Source: Clavaria fumosa
Taxonomy: Eukaryota; Basidiomycota; Agaricomycetes; Agaricales; Clavariaceae
Direction: 5' to 3'
Length of the DNA stretch: 64,000 nucleotides
NCBI GenBank assembly: GCA_951802425.1
Contig: OX637796.1
Coordinates: forward strand, 310,001-374,000
Positions 11,638-23,150 of the stretch are shown here, one piece after another. The notes below the pieces were generated by a model. That model ran no database searches and had not been told where the DNA came from. It saw nothing but the letters and a program-made list of their open reading frames with translations. A program made the translations under genes and the position numbers. Positions within the stretch are counted from its first letter, which is position 1. Each line of letters begins with the position of its first letter.

Positions 11638-12025
11638 CAAGGGATATTCACTAGATAAGATTGAGTTATATAATACACCCCTCAATTTGGGTGATATTAA
11701 ACTAGAGGTTATTGGGTTGTGCAAAACACTCCTGAAATCAAGGGATAATCAACATGATAAGATTGAGTTATATAATATACCCCCCAATATAGGTGATATT
11801 AATCTAGAGGATATTGGGTTGTACAAAACACTCTTTACAACAAGGGATATTCAACATGATGAGATTGAGTTATATGATACACCCCCTAATATGGGTGATA
11901 TTGAACTAGAGGATATTGGGTTGTACAAAACACTTCTTAGAACAAGGGATATTCAACATGATGAGATTGAGTTATATCATACACCCCCTAATATGGGTGA
12001 TATTAAACTAGAGGGCATTGGGTAA
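11638..12025 (+). repeat. 102-bp tandem repeat, about 3.8 units, open in one frame
   Basis: Units run from GGGATATTCAACATGATGAG to the next such word with a period of exactly 102 bp (34 codons). One plus-strand frame stays open through all units and reads TRDIQHDEIELY then PPNMGDI and LEDIGLYKTLL in each. There is no ATG at the beginning of the open stretch (11687 is TTG), so this may be an exon of a repeat protein or a satellite whose period happens to be divisible by three. Confidence 0.8.
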
Positions 12026-12483
12026 TCTAATGACTTAGCAGGATTGAACAGCTTAAGCAAACAGGCTGAGTTAGGCAATCACAACACAAAAGAGTGCCTG
12101 CAGGTGAAATTGGTGAGTGGGCCATATGTAGGACATTTAGGCCAAACAAGGGCACAACTACTATACATGGAGAGGGCCTAAGAGACCAAGTGAGTACAAA
12201 ACAATAAAAATTGATCAACAAGAGACAACAAATTCAATGGAACCCCCCAAGAGATGGTATGAATGAACATGCACACAAGACTTGATGAACAAACAAAATG
12301 TCACATGACCTCACTCTCCGATCCAGCAGCTGCTCCCACACTCTCTGGCATCCCGGCTGACACTGCCACGGCCCCAACCCCTGTGCCGATCCAGATTCTC
12401 GGCTTTGGCTCAGACTCAGATGGCGACAGCGACGGAGCTCAAGGCTGCTGCTGATGTTGCTGGTGTGGGTGGAGGCTCGTGCA

Positions 12484-12883
12484 TAGTGCAGGCCATAGTT
12501 ATGGTTATCATATATTATGGTATAGGTTATTATGGTTAGATAAGGTTATATTACACATTCTTTGATAACCTTTGAATAACCTTTGAATAACTAGAACCCA
12601 TTTTCATATTTTAAAGGGCCTGGAACTCATGAAAAGAAGTCCAATCAAACGCACACCTAATGGCAATGGTACAGTAGTAACAGTACATGGAAATGAATGT
12701 GAATAATTATCTTAAGAGGTGATTTGAGGCTGAAAAGTTCCTCCAGCAGGTTAGGTTACAGTTAAAATACAGTTAACCTCAGGTTATTATAGCTGTATAT
12801 TAATATCTCACTGGGTACAGTTATGGTACAGTTATGGTAAATATATCATCACAGGATAATGTAACTGTATATGGCCAGCCCTA
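12484..12883. mobile_element. hAT-type MITE (400 bp) with perfect 8-bp target duplication
   Basis: The element begins TAGTGCAGGCCATA and ends TATGGCCAGCCCTA, inverted repeats typical of hAT ends (TAGGG...CCCTA). It is flanked on both sides by CTCGTGCA (12476-12483 and 12884-12891), the 8-bp duplication that hAT transposases make. The interior has repeated subterminal words (ATAACC, TAACTGTA, GGTTAT) and no coding capacity. Its right end matches the terminus of the hAT1 element at 57015. Confidence 0.9.
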
Positions 12884-12891
12884 CTCGTGCA

Positions 12892-13236
12892 GGTGCAGGC
12901 CCGGCGGCGCCACAGGCGCATACGGAGGGTAGTGCTATTGGCGCTATAGGCTAATCAGCGTCTACCAGTGTCTAGCGATCAGTAGGTGCAGAGCCTCTTT
13001 CGCATGTCAGTCTCTACCTAGATGTCATATCTTTGTTCCTGTTTGTTTCCCTATGTATAAAGCTCTCGTAGTTGAACTTCCTCCCTCAGCTCTTGCCCAC
13101 AACGCGAGACTGAGGGAGTTCTAGCTTGTCAGCTATGCATACAGACTCTCATACTTTATCACTTGTTAGTTTGGACTAGGTACGAATATACAGCTCTTGC
13201 CCACAACACGAGACTGAGTTTGGACTAGATCCAACA
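12892..13236 (+). mobile_element. Copia 5' LTR (partial) and leader
   Basis: CpG-containing sequence directly upstream of the Copia Gag. A 27-bp segment (AGCTCTTGCCCACAACRCGA and the seven bases after it) is directly repeated at 13088-13114 and 13192-13218, as in LTRs with duplicated control blocks. The LTR probably ends at CCAACA (13231-13236), followed by ATTATGAGACC, which resembles a tRNA-derived primer-binding site. The expected TGTTGG start is not found, so the LTR seems truncated on its left. Confidence 0.55.
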
Positions 13237-13377
13237 GATTATGAGACCAGACCGCTTATAGAATTATCGTGGATCTAAATCTAATCTCGGTCGCATCCAC
13301 AAGAACTCACAAACAAGCTACTTGCATTCTCCCTGAGCCGCATGACACCTACAGAGCGTTCTCCTTGAGCCGCCAGA

Positions 13378-14970
13378 ATGAAACTCAATCACATAACCCT
13401 TCTGGAGGGTGCAAAGAATTATGTGGAATGGTCGAAGGCAATGAAGTATGCCCTCATGGGCGAACAGCTTTGGAAACACATATCGAAGGGGACGAGTCGC
13501 ATCGACATTGCAAACTACGGGGTATATGCACCCTTACTCACAGCAGAAAGCTCTGAGGAAGAGTTTGAGGCAGCCGAGAAGTATGCCGCATCCGATGCGA
13601 AGGCTAATTCAGCCATCCGCCGTCGCCTCGCCCCACTCGTACAGACAAACATACCTACCACCTGTGATTACTCAGCGCGTGACACCTGGGAACATCTCAA
13701 GGAGACATACTACAAGTCCGACATAAGCACACAGTTCATGCTCAGAGAGCAAGTTGCTTCTCTCAAGCTTCGAGATGCTGATGCTGAGAGGTATCTTGGG
13801 GAGTTCAACACTGCAATGGAACGGTTTGCTGCCATGGGTGTGAGCTACTCAGATGCAGATGCAATCTTCCAGACCATCAACGGGATTCCCGATGCAGGAA
13901 CCTGGCTCGTCTTCAAGCAGGTGACCCTGGCCACTGTCTCTGCAGCTGCTGTGACTTCAACCCCGATGACCTAAAGCCAAGTGAGATACCGCATAGAGGC
14001 AGAAGCAGAGAGGGTTCGCGGCCTGGGGAAGCAACGCCCAGGACCAGGCTCCAAATACACAAATGTGGCAAGGGAGGTTCGCAAACATCAGAACAACCCA
14101 AGTGGTACCCCATGCACAAACCCATGTTGCACAAGGAATGGGCGACAAGCCGAATCACACGACATGGAGCATTGTTTCCAGCCCGGAGGGGGTATGGAAG
14201 GCCAGAAACCTGAGTGGATGGTACAGCGCGACAAGGCGAGGAAGGCAGCAAAGCCTGCCCACTCGAATCCAGCCATGGCAAGTCAGCCGCCAGCAGCGCT
14301 AGCAGCATCCGGGATCGAATGGAATCTTGATGCCGACCTCTCCTGTGCGGCTTCTGAAGGTTCCGAGCTGGCCCTCCTAGCGAACCACGCCCTAGCTGCG
14401 CTCCTAGACTCTGGGACAACATCCCACATCATAAGGGACAGGCAGCACTTCTGGACTTACGATGAGACTCTCGCAACCCCAGTCTGAATGGCAAATCACG
14501 GTGTTCTCGAGACGCGTGGTTGTGGGGACTGTGTCGCAATTATTCGGTGGAACAGTCGCTCATGCCGACTCAAGTTCAGAGGCTGTCTTCATGCACCTAG
14601 GGCTGTCATCAACCTAGTATCTGTCGGAACAATGGTAAATGCGAACTTTGGGCTAAACTTTGACTTTGGGAAGGTGTCAATCACCACACCTCCCTCTCCC
14701 TCTGGTCACCATGTGTGCTATGAGCGAGAGTTGGAAGGGAAGCTCGCTTTCCTCGACATTGAGTATCTCATGCCACCGCCAAGCCTGCCAAGGTTCCCAG
14801 AGGAGTCCTCCGCATTTGCTAAAGTTGAACTGACTGCTGAACTCTGGCATGCTCGACTAGGCCATGCCGGAGGCGAAGTTGCCAAGCGCCTGCGGTCCTC
14901 AGCTACTGGTGTCACGATGGCCCCTGACAAACCCTACATGTGCAAGGCTTGTATTGGGTCACCCCTCGCA
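13378..14970 (+). pseudogene. Ty1/Copia Gag-protease-preintegrase, truncated
   Basis: Gag starts at ATG 13378 with a UBN2-type Copia Gag (YVEWSKAMKYALMGEQLW, TWEHLKETYYKSD). The frame shifts near 13974-13981 and continues through a zinc-binding segment (HDMEHCFQPGGGMEGQ, about 14160-14205), the protease motif ALLDSGTTSHIIRD (about 14395-14440), and a GAG-pre-integrase domain (AELWHARLGHAG, about 14834). A TGA at 14485-14487 interrupts the protease region. The element stops before the integrase core at about 14970, so integrase, reverse transcriptase and RNase H are lost. Confidence 0.88.
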
Positions 14971-15240
14971 CCCATCGCACCCATCGCCCCCGTCAGCCCA
15001 CATGCGCTTCTCGGCCACCGTGAAAGAGGTACCCTGCGAGAGTGGGGACGGTCGCACGGGGCGTGGGCCGGCAGAGGACGACGATGACGCGCCCATGCCG
15101 GCCGTCGTCGACGTGGTCGTGGTCGCACGGGAGGCGGTCGACACCACGGAGGACGTCGAGGATTGGTTTCGATTGTGTCGTGACATGGCGGCACATATAA
15201 AAAACAGGTCGTGCATGATCAGAAATAGAAGCAAGTAAAA
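14971..15240. other. GC-rich junction sequence
   Basis: A strongly CpG-rich block (CGACGTGGTCGTGGTCGCAC and similar) follows the Copia break. It contains a CCCATCGCACCCATCGC microsatellite. Both strands are open for 80-120 codons because of composition; no domain is recognisable. It may be a fragment of a different, young insertion. Confidence 0.4.
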
Positions 15241-15439
15241 AAGATAAAAGAGTGTATGTCAGCCTCTTATGTGGGGTGGGGTTTTCGTAGACAATGCCAG
15301 TGGAAATCCCCGACGTATTCCATGGCATTAGCAAGGGTTGCCAATATCAGCAAAATCAACCCAGCTATTCAGTACCATATGGATTTGCTATAGCTGTCAT
15401 GGTATGTTGGTTGCCCCTCAGCTTCAGCCGATGTCAACC

Positions 15440-17270
15440 ATAGGCAGTTACCACAACCTCACTTTTCAATTCTCAAATGCATCATGATGCACCGCTCATG
15501 TATAGAAAACAAATGCATGACCCTGAGTGTTGCATAATCACATGGCAATCTTGTGCCGCACCAACATCATGCCACAGAAATCAAAATCACAGCTCAGCAG
15601 GAAAATCAAGCAGTGCTTGCCCCCTCACCTATGCACTGCTCCCACAGACATCTGAGACAACAGGAGGTTATGGGGTCCAAAGGAAGCTTTCGGAGACTAC
15701 TCAGAGATGTTTTGCGCAAAGGACTACCAGGCCAACACAAATACCTTTGTCCTCTGGTCAAGACTTTACTACAACAGCATGCATGCAACATACTTGGGTA
15801 GATTTCCAGGGCAATACATGCAACACATCCAGCAGCTGAACCACATGCATGCATGGTGCAGGGATCTCCTGTTGCTTGGAAACTGGGCCAAATGGGAGCG
15901 AGTCAAAAATGGGGGTGACCTAGTGGAGGGTGCACAAAGATTAATGCGATGCCTCGCAAAGATTCACATGGAATTCATCAGCAATGCTTGCGCTGACCAA
16001 GACGGTGTTGTGCCACTCATATCCAGGGTACCGTCATTTGACTTTTACCTGCTTGCGTTGTACAACAATACAGGCTACACTGAGCCTGAGCTCCACACAT
16101 TCCTCAGCAACAAAGCCAGCTGGGATGCATTCACTAGGAATCCAACGATGCTAGGTGCGTGTATTATTTTTGTCATGGCCCAGAAAGACAGCAGCAGATT
16201 TTTGAACTTTGTAACGCAGACTGGACTTCATGGCAGGAGTCGAAACTCCACGCAGAACTCAGTGAGGACTGGGCGAAAAAAATAGGGGAATGCTATGTTG
16301 CATTCAATGCAAAACCAGACAGCAATAACCAAGGTTATGGCGGGCCTTTACAGGGTATGGATATATTTGTTGCTGCGGCTTTTGAGGTATCGTCTGTCGT
16401 TTTGAAAGCTCCTGTGCAAAATCTGAACAATTTGATGCAGGCCCAGGCCCAAAAAACTAACCTGGTTCACAAAGCAGTTGACAGTCAGGATGACAGTGAA
16501 ATCAGCATATGCACCCTCTAAATCTAGTGATATTGCTTCAACAGCCTTCCACAGATTGGGCAGGAACTCAGAACCGATTACAATTTGTCACTTCAGGATG
16601 ACCAAGCTGCAGTTGTTGCAAAGTTTGTTGGTGGAGAACAGGTCACAACAATCCAAGTTCCTCCGCATGAGCTTGACGCATTCCTTGGGTTGGAGCGATA
16701 CTGCCAAATTCTTCGCTTAATGTTCATAGGCATTAGCCAAGGGTTCAACTTGCCAACACAAAGGCTTTGAAGGCTTCTTGTCCATGAGTATTCCTCTGCA
16801 CTTTTCGCTCGCAGCCTCATTCTGGAAGAATATGCAACTGAATGTGGCCCAAGCGGTGTCTTCGACGTGTCCTATTCCAATGACACACTTTTGCGCAATT
16901 TCTGGTCACCGCTTGAAGATGCTGGCCTTTGGAGGCCACTTGGCCAATTGACATATCCTTTCAACATTGCCACAGCATATGAAATTTGGCTAAGGAATGT
17001 GAATGAAGGGACTCTGGTATGTTTCTGACTGTTTGTATGGCAGTGATAATCAACCCCTGCTGCAGGCCTGGTGCAAAAGAAGTCTACCGTCAGAAATGTT
17101 TCGTCAAGACATCATTTCACAAGGAGAGGCCTTTGGCACAGCGGGATCTAAGCCCAAGCATTTGGGCTCTCCTCGTGTGAGGACTCTATCCTCTGGGAAA
17201 CGATTGGCAGCTACCTGTGGGTTCAATCTCATAGTGCGGGGTCAGCAGTCAACGTCGATATTGTTATAGC
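15440..17270 (+). pseudogene. Hypothetical protein remnant, several exons
   Basis: Plus-strand coding-like blocks at 15707-16285, 16231-16521, 16520-16770 and 16990-17265 show protein-like composition (YLGRFPGQYMQHIQQLNHMH; FDFYLLALYNNTGYTEPELH; LPSEMFRQDIISQGE) in different frames, as expected for a decayed multi-exon gene. I do not recognise the family and infer no function. The last block is present again, inverted, at 17850-18045. Confidence 0.4.
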
Positions 17271-17849
17271 CACTTCGCACCAATGCCCAATACCATCTGA
17301 TGGCAAGTCAACCGATGCGCATGAGCCGTCTTTGCATGGCTTAATCACGTAACTTTCTCTGCAGGCCAGGAGCAAGACGAAACTGAACACATTTTCCACT
17401 ATATTAACTTCTCCCCTGCGTTGCCATAAATCTACTCCTCCATTACTATCATTTTCAGGGCGTTCAGTTCTTACCTCCCTTTTAGCGCATCTAAAACCAT
17501 TAACGACTTGGCTTCGTTCCTCAACTTCAGGACATTGCCTTATTTATTGGGATTCAGAACATCACCTTAACCTTTTATGTTAAACAATGACAGATGTTAA
17601 ACAAAAACATACATTTTCCACCACATCTCTGTCTCCATGTCAGTCCTTTGATCCGCCCTCAAGTATTCACTTAGATGCTGTGTGAAGGAGCCTTATGCCA
17701 TCTCTGGTGCATCCTCAAGATAAGGCCACATAAGCACTGAACGGTGTGAGTTCTCTGCAGGTGGCTTTGCAATGTCAAATATCGCGGGATCTAATATCTG
17801 TCTTGGGGACGAATGGGCTATATAAATATCAATGAAAGTAATTTGCTGC

Positions 17850-18045
17850 TGACCCCGCAGTAAAGGAGGTTGAACCTATAGGCAACTGCCAATTCTTCTC
17901 CAGAAGATGGAAACCTTACATGAGGAGAGCCGAAATGCTTGTGCTTAAATCCCACTGTTCCACAGGCCTCTCTCCTTGAGCAATGATTTCTTGACGAAAC
18001 ATTTCAGATGGAAGAGGCAGCTGGTGCAGTAGTACATGGGGGTAA
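17850..18045 (-). repeat. Inverted copy of the 17040-17265 block
   Basis: On the minus strand this region reads LPSEMFRQEIIAQGE, the same coding-like segment as 17090-17140 on the plus strand, with about 80-85% identity over roughly 190 bp. The two copies are tail-to-tail and separated by about 590 bp in which I see no gene. Confidence 0.7.
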
Positions 18046-18081
18046 AAATTGTGGTCACAAGGGAGTAATCTTTATTGAAAC

Positions 18082-18129
18082 AATTGAGCTCATCGATTGG
18101 CAACAATTGAGCTCATCGATTGGCAACAA
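18082..18129. repeat. 24-bp direct repeat, two copies
   Basis: The word ATTGAGCTCATCGATTGGCA is repeated back to back (18083 and 18106) with no differences seen. Confidence 0.8.
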
Positions 18130-18419
18130 TAAGCACAAGGGTCTAGACGACAACAAGAGTCTGTGAGATGCACATGTACTGTAGTGAAGGCCAGTAGTGC
18201 CACTGGCAATAATACCAGTGCTACTGAAATGTCAGGTATGCTGGTAAAATAGCAGGATAGATCCCAAGCCATCAGCCTTGTTAGCTTGACGATGGCCGGT
18301 TAGCTCTGCTGTGCTATCAAGGGTGACGGTGGCAGTGTTGAAAGTGACGGTGGCAGTGTCGAAGTGATGGTGGCAGTGTTGGAGCCATGCAGAACCTGTT
18401 ATTTGCCATTCAATCCACA

Positions 18420-18935
18420 ATTTGTGTTCTACATGGATTCCTTTGATCTGCCAAGATTTAACTTCATAGAGGAGTCAGTCGATCAAGCACATGGTAAGTT
18501 TATTATAAATCTTTTGTGCTAAAACCTTATGATCTGTATCAGCACTTGGCATCACCGCAACTATTGAGCAGTTCAGAGGAATCACAGGAAAACCCCTCAA
18601 AGTCCTCACCACTGGTTCCGAATTTAGAGCCCACTCAGAACCAGTCCATTTTGTGCGGTTCATTGGACACGGCCCACCAAGCCCTGCAATTGGCTACCCG
18701 GGCGATGTGTATCTGGATGGCCCAAACCAGTCCTGGTGGTTTCGCAACCATGTGGCTTGGCAGTTGGTGCAAGATCATTTGTGTCAACATCCAAAGGTTC
18801 GGTCCTGCATTTTCGGATTAAAAGACGGCCAAGGCACCTGGGTTGGGGAAGCAGCTCAACGGATGTTCCAGAAGCGGCAACATGCACGGCTCAACTCTGT
18901 GCATCTTCCAAATTTATCTTTAAAGCCAGTAAGTG
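18420..18935 (+). pseudogene. Fragment of an amplified Agaricomycete hypothetical protein
   Basis: Two exons joined by a canonical intron (GTAAGT at 18493 to TATCAG near 18541). The translation includes ATIEQFRGITGKPLKVLTTG, then GHGPPSPAIGYPGDVYLDGP and WWFRNHVAWQLVQDH. The GxPGDxYxD core is familiar from repeat-associated hypothetical proteins in mushroom genomes. No enzymatic motif is recognised. The 3' end grades into a divergent 2OG oxygenase gene on the other strand, and the 5' end is unclear. Confidence 0.45.
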
Positions 18936-19231
18936 GTAGTAGTGTTAGAGAACTTCAATCAAAAGCACAAATGGGCTGTCAGCACCTTCTGTATTTGCAA
19001 TATCACATATTCTGAGCATATTTCCTGGCTCACTCATTGCTCTTTCTTCCAATTGCCTCCACTTGGAAATCCATGCATTGCTGATTCTAGGTGTCAATTC
19101 ATCCAGAGCTGCTCAGCTTCTGCCTGCTGCTATTACACAATGGTTCATCCTGGAGCAGTGGAAAGCTGCCTATATGCCTCAGTATATTGAAAAAGAACAA
19201 GGCTTGGCTATGCCTAGTGTAGAAACTACAA

Positions 19232-20582
19232 TCAGAGTTGACTCCATGCCAATCGAAGGCCTTCAATGGTGCTATAAAGTCCAATCCCATTCTGCCAGCT
19301 AACTTCTGCCAGCTCTCGAATAACATCCAAACCTGCTGGGTTCTGGCTCTTCAGATTAGCTTCTGTTTGACTCCCATAATCAAGCCATTGGAACAGGCCG
19401 CCAGCACTGTATTGGGTGAGCGCAAATCGCTTCTCTCTATCTTGAATGCGTGTATTTCCATGGTGAAGACAGGCTGAGGGAATTAGGATAGTGGTGCCAG
19501 GGGGGAACTCAATGATCAGCTTTGGATCATAAAGGACATGATGTCCTCCAAATTTGAAGTCGTAATTTCCTCCCGATGTTATTGCACATATCCCAGATGC
19601 CCAATTGAGGTGATCGACATGGGAGTTGCACACAGCATTGGGGCCAAAGTTGAAAGTTGCCGTGGCAAAGATGCTGCTTGGGAATGGTCACTGTAGGTGA
19701 GGGAGATGCTTGCATATGTTTTCCAGGACTTGCTGATACACCATATGCATGCATGGCATCCAAGTCAAAAGGTAATCTAAGAGTACATGAAGCACATCAA
19801 TTATGGGAAAGAAGTGAAATAGCTCTTACTGCTCTGTGCATTAGCAGCAATCTGAGTTGCATGGCTATTGACCAGTTGTTCGATGTGACACAGGTTTTCT
19901 GGACTGTGCACAATATTCTTTGGTTGCTAGAATTGGATTAGCACTTACAACTTTGCAATGGATTTGCCGTCTACCTCTTGTCCACCACCCATGCTAATTG
20001 CAAGGGTGCATGACTCGAAGCCTCCACACCTCGATTCTCCACTGTGCAACTTTGCTTGCTCAAAGTTAATACATTGCTGTGCATCTTCCATTGCCTGAGA
20101 AAGGTGGATATTGATGTTCTCTAATGTGGTTGTTGAGGGGTTAATATGAACAACAATGATTCGATCTTCTACGTCCATGTAGGCACAAGTTTTCCTGTAT
20201 CAAATATCAGAATATGCATAAAATCTCACACTCACACTCATGCTCACACTCACCAGAACCACTGTTTGAGTGAAAAACCCTGCTCTATGAGTTCTCCAAG
20301 ACTTGGCACTTTGTCAAAACTGGATGCTTTTCCAATGTATGCAGGTTTACTGTGTGTGGATTTGCTGTGGTCATAGTTTGTAGGCAGTTCCACTGCCCTA
20401 TCAATATGCCTTGTGTTCAGGAAGGCCTTGCATTGCATCCTTTGGAGAGGATCTTTTCTCTTCTCCTTCCGTTTTTCAGAGTCTCTCCACCTCTTTTTTA
20501 CCTTCCCTCTCTCTTGCAAGGCATTTGGAGCTGGAGCATCATTTGTTGTCACAATTCTGTCAGGTTGTACAAAACTGCCCAC
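19232..20582 (-). CDS. Tet/JBP-like 2-oxoglutarate-Fe(II) dioxygenase, one in-frame stop
   Basis: Starting at ATG 20582, exon 1 ends in a GTGAG donor near 20254. Exons 2-4 follow with canonical introns (acceptor near 20195; donor near 19951, acceptor near 19906; donor near 19827). Exon 1 has a basic linker (KRWRDSEKRKEKRKD) and AYIGKASSFDKVPSL. The C-terminal double-stranded beta-helix contains FNFGPN, the HxD iron motif in CNSHVDHLNW (about 19633-19602), FPPGTTILIPSACLHHGN with the distal histidine, and RFALTQYSAGGLFQW with the 2OG-binding basic residue. These enzymes oxidise modified or unmodified nucleic-acid bases in the Tet/JBP superfamily; the substrate of this amplified fungal branch is not known. 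A TGA at 19690-19688 (where CGA is likely ancestral) interrupts exon 4, so the copy is probably just dead. Confidence 0.7.
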
Positions 20583-21088
20583 AATATCTTGAATGGGCTG
20601 GCCTAACAGCAGAGTCCTTGTGCAGATGGAGCATCTGCACTTTCTTTCACTGCAAGCTAACCACTCAAGCTAGTCATTTGAAATTTTGTGTGCCTATATC
20701 TACCCCTCTAATCCTCAATTTCCATGGTTTTCATTTTTCCCAAACCTATTTCCCAATGCATGCCAAAGCTGCTGACCAAACCAGTCAAAATTCTACTGTT
20801 TATCAAAACCAACTGTAGGATTCCAAAACAAATGGAATGCTATACTGGGCCATCCCATACCTATCATATTCCACCCCTCTCTCTCTCTTCCCATCACCCA
20901 CAAAGCAACAATTCCAGCATACAAGTCAGAATCCAGTCCTCACAGTCCTCACAGGTTTGTACTTAGCAAGGACCCCACATGAAATATTCCCAAAAAAAAA
21001 AGTCCCCCTGTTTTGTCCTCATCATGTCTTTGATGATGTTTACTCTCATTTTGTGCTTTCTCTCAAACCTTTTTTTTCACCCCAAAAG
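20583..21088. other. No gene recognised
   Basis: CpG-poor, CT-rich spacer with a poly-A run (20991-21001). Overlapping plus-strand ORFs have no recognisable motif. Confidence 0.4.
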
Positions 21089-21465
21089 TATTTTTGGGGT
21101 TCCTGGGGTCTTCCAGCAAAATTTGAAATGTGTAGCTGTGAAGTAGTTACTAGTGCTGTTTGGAAGAACATACATATGCAGCTGACTGATGGCTGCTATG
21201 CATGTTGATGTTATCACATCATGAGGTGGGTCACATGGTGATGCTTGTGACCATGGGTAATGCTGGTAATGTGAATAAGACTAATCTATCCAAAACTATT
21301 TTTGGGGTTCCTGGGGTCTTCCAGCAAAATTTGAAATGTGTAGCTGTGAAGTAGTTACTAGTGCTGTTTGGAAGAACATATGCAGCTGACTGATGGCTGC
21401 ATATATGCATGTTGATGTTATCACATCATGAGGTGGGTCACATGGTGATGCTTGTGACCATGGGC
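21089..21465. repeat. 208-bp tandem duplication
   Basis: The word TATTTTTGGGGTTCCTGGGG occurs at 21089 and 21297 and the following 165 bp are nearly identical, including ATCACATCATGAGGTGGGTC. Differences are small indels around the palindromic ATGCATG words. Confidence 0.85.
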
Positions 21466-22015
21466 CACCTGGACCTCATGTAATCATTAGCTAATTAGCT
21501 TGCCAGACAAGCCCCAAAATGGCAAGCAATTTAAGTTACACTAAGGCAACTATTGCACACTGCCCAGGCTGGGCCACTTGATTCCTTGTTAGGGGATATT
21601 TGTGATATCCCAAATAGAGTGCATTGGTTGTTGTTGGTGCTGCCTGTGCTGTCACAATCACATCACACATTCCCACTACTGTCACCAGGGTTGGTGACTC
21701 CCGACATCAGCTGGACATTGCCAGCAGATGCATCAGCATCGTCTCCCATGATGATGATGACCATTCCCTCATATCTCCCTCATTAGTTCACCTTTTCCTT
21801 GCTTTCTTTTTCCCCTTGCTCACATTTACACACACTCTCTCATAGTCTACTGTGTTGTAGTTGTAGTTGTTGATGTTGAATTGGTGCATCATGGAGATAT
21901 GAATCCACTTACACTCAATGTTGTTGTAGGTGTTGTAGGTGTTGTAGTTGTAGTTGATGTTGAATTGACATGTTGCAGAGATGAGTTGAAGACACAAATA
22001 TATTACTAAAGACAT
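21464..22015. repeat. Left arm of an inverted repeat pair (partner 28238-28735)
   Basis: Words such as CATTAGCTAATTAGCTTGCC, GGCCACTTGATTCCTTGTTA and the GTTGTAGTTGTAGTTG microsatellite recur in inverse order and orientation at 28238-28735. Identity is about 80-85% by eye. The arm is non-coding. The pair brackets the 22-28 kb composite region. Confidence 0.8.
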
Positions 22016-22056
22016 AGCAGTGAGGACACAAAGAGGTGGAACAACTAGGTGACATC

Positions 22057-22665
22057 TTAACCATCCAGTGCAGTTGCTGTCAATACCTTCCTTCTTGTTC
22101 TCAACTGACCTTTATCTGCATGTGGCTTCTGTTGCTTCCCATCATGAGCAATTTGTCCATCAAGTGTCGTGATTGTATTCACAAAATCTGTGAATGGTGC
22201 AGTCTTGCTGCGCTTCGTACTTCGATGGCCTTCAGAAGATGGGAGAGTGGAATTTGCTGGTGCGGGTAAGTTTGCTATGGTTGCAGCAGCGGTTAAGGAG
22301 GGACACACTGGCAGGGCAGGTGTGATGACACGATCCGTCACACCTATAACAATTGTCATAAATGTCATACATTTGAGCAAAGATGAACCAGACACACCCG
22401 CAGGAGCTGTGCTCAGAGATGTTGCGTTTTCACGGCTCATGCTGGCCTCACGCTGCTGCTCCCCTTTGTTTGTTTTCGCTTCCAAATCCTTGTTGAGTAA
22501 ACTCTCCCACTCGGCATCTGTCAGTTTGTGGAAATGCGATGCACCTGACTTCCATGCCTGGAACAATAATTGTACTTCAGCAATAGAGCTGACATCACTA
22601 GGACAACAGAATTTGGGGAGTGGCCAGCCCTCAATGACAACTCGATAAGTGCATGTGATGTGCAA
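22057..22665 (-). pseudogene. C-terminal exon of an amplified fungal hypothetical protein
   Basis: A 202-codon open exon with the family-like segment VVIEGWPLPKFCCPSDVSSI followed by WKSGASHFHKLTDAEWESLL, then a low-complexity basic tail (STKRSKTAPF, RTRRKVLTATALDG). I recall this layout from large repeat-associated hypothetical proteins of Agaricomycetes. The matching N-terminal portion lies at 26227-25723 on the same strand, on the far side of an inserted LTR-like element, so the gene appears to be split. Function unknown. Confidence 0.5.
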
Positions 22666-22846
22666 AACTTTGATAATACATCTTAGCCTTCAAGTGCTTT
22701 ATTTCCCCTGGCCCCAGTTGATCATGATGTTAGGGCCTGTCCCGTCTCGATAGTAGTGCCGGAAATCGACTTGTTGGTGACCTATGCTGGAAACTCGCTA
22801 AGACCAATCAACTGTTGAGCACAGTCGAGAATGCTCGGTCCCGGAA

Positions 22847-23150
22847 GGTCACAAAGACATCTGAGAAGATGTAAGAGTGAAGAAAGACAAGTATAGAGGA
22901 GGAAGACGTTGCTGGGAAGGTCGCGAAGTCAGTAGATGAAGTGTAAAGGAAGAAATTGACGAGGAGGGGGAAAGGGGTAACGCTGAGAGGGTCGCGAAGT
23001 TGACCGATGAAGCATGAAGAAAGGAATAGATGAGGTGGGAGAAACTGATAACACTGAGAAGGTCGCGAGATCAACCGACGAAGCGTAAGAAAGGAAAAGG
23101 ACGAGGTGAAAGAAATAGACGACATAGAGAAGGTCACGAGAGGTTGCGAC
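22847..23150. repeat. About 70-bp tandem repeat inside the LTR-like element
   Basis: Four to five diverged units each begin AGGTCGCGAAG or a variant (22847, 22918, 22987, 23058, 23129) and continue GATGAAG...AGAAAGGAA...GACGAGG. The same array is present in the second copy at 27287-27590. Such arrays in LTRs commonly hold regulatory sites; this is inference. Confidence 0.75.
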
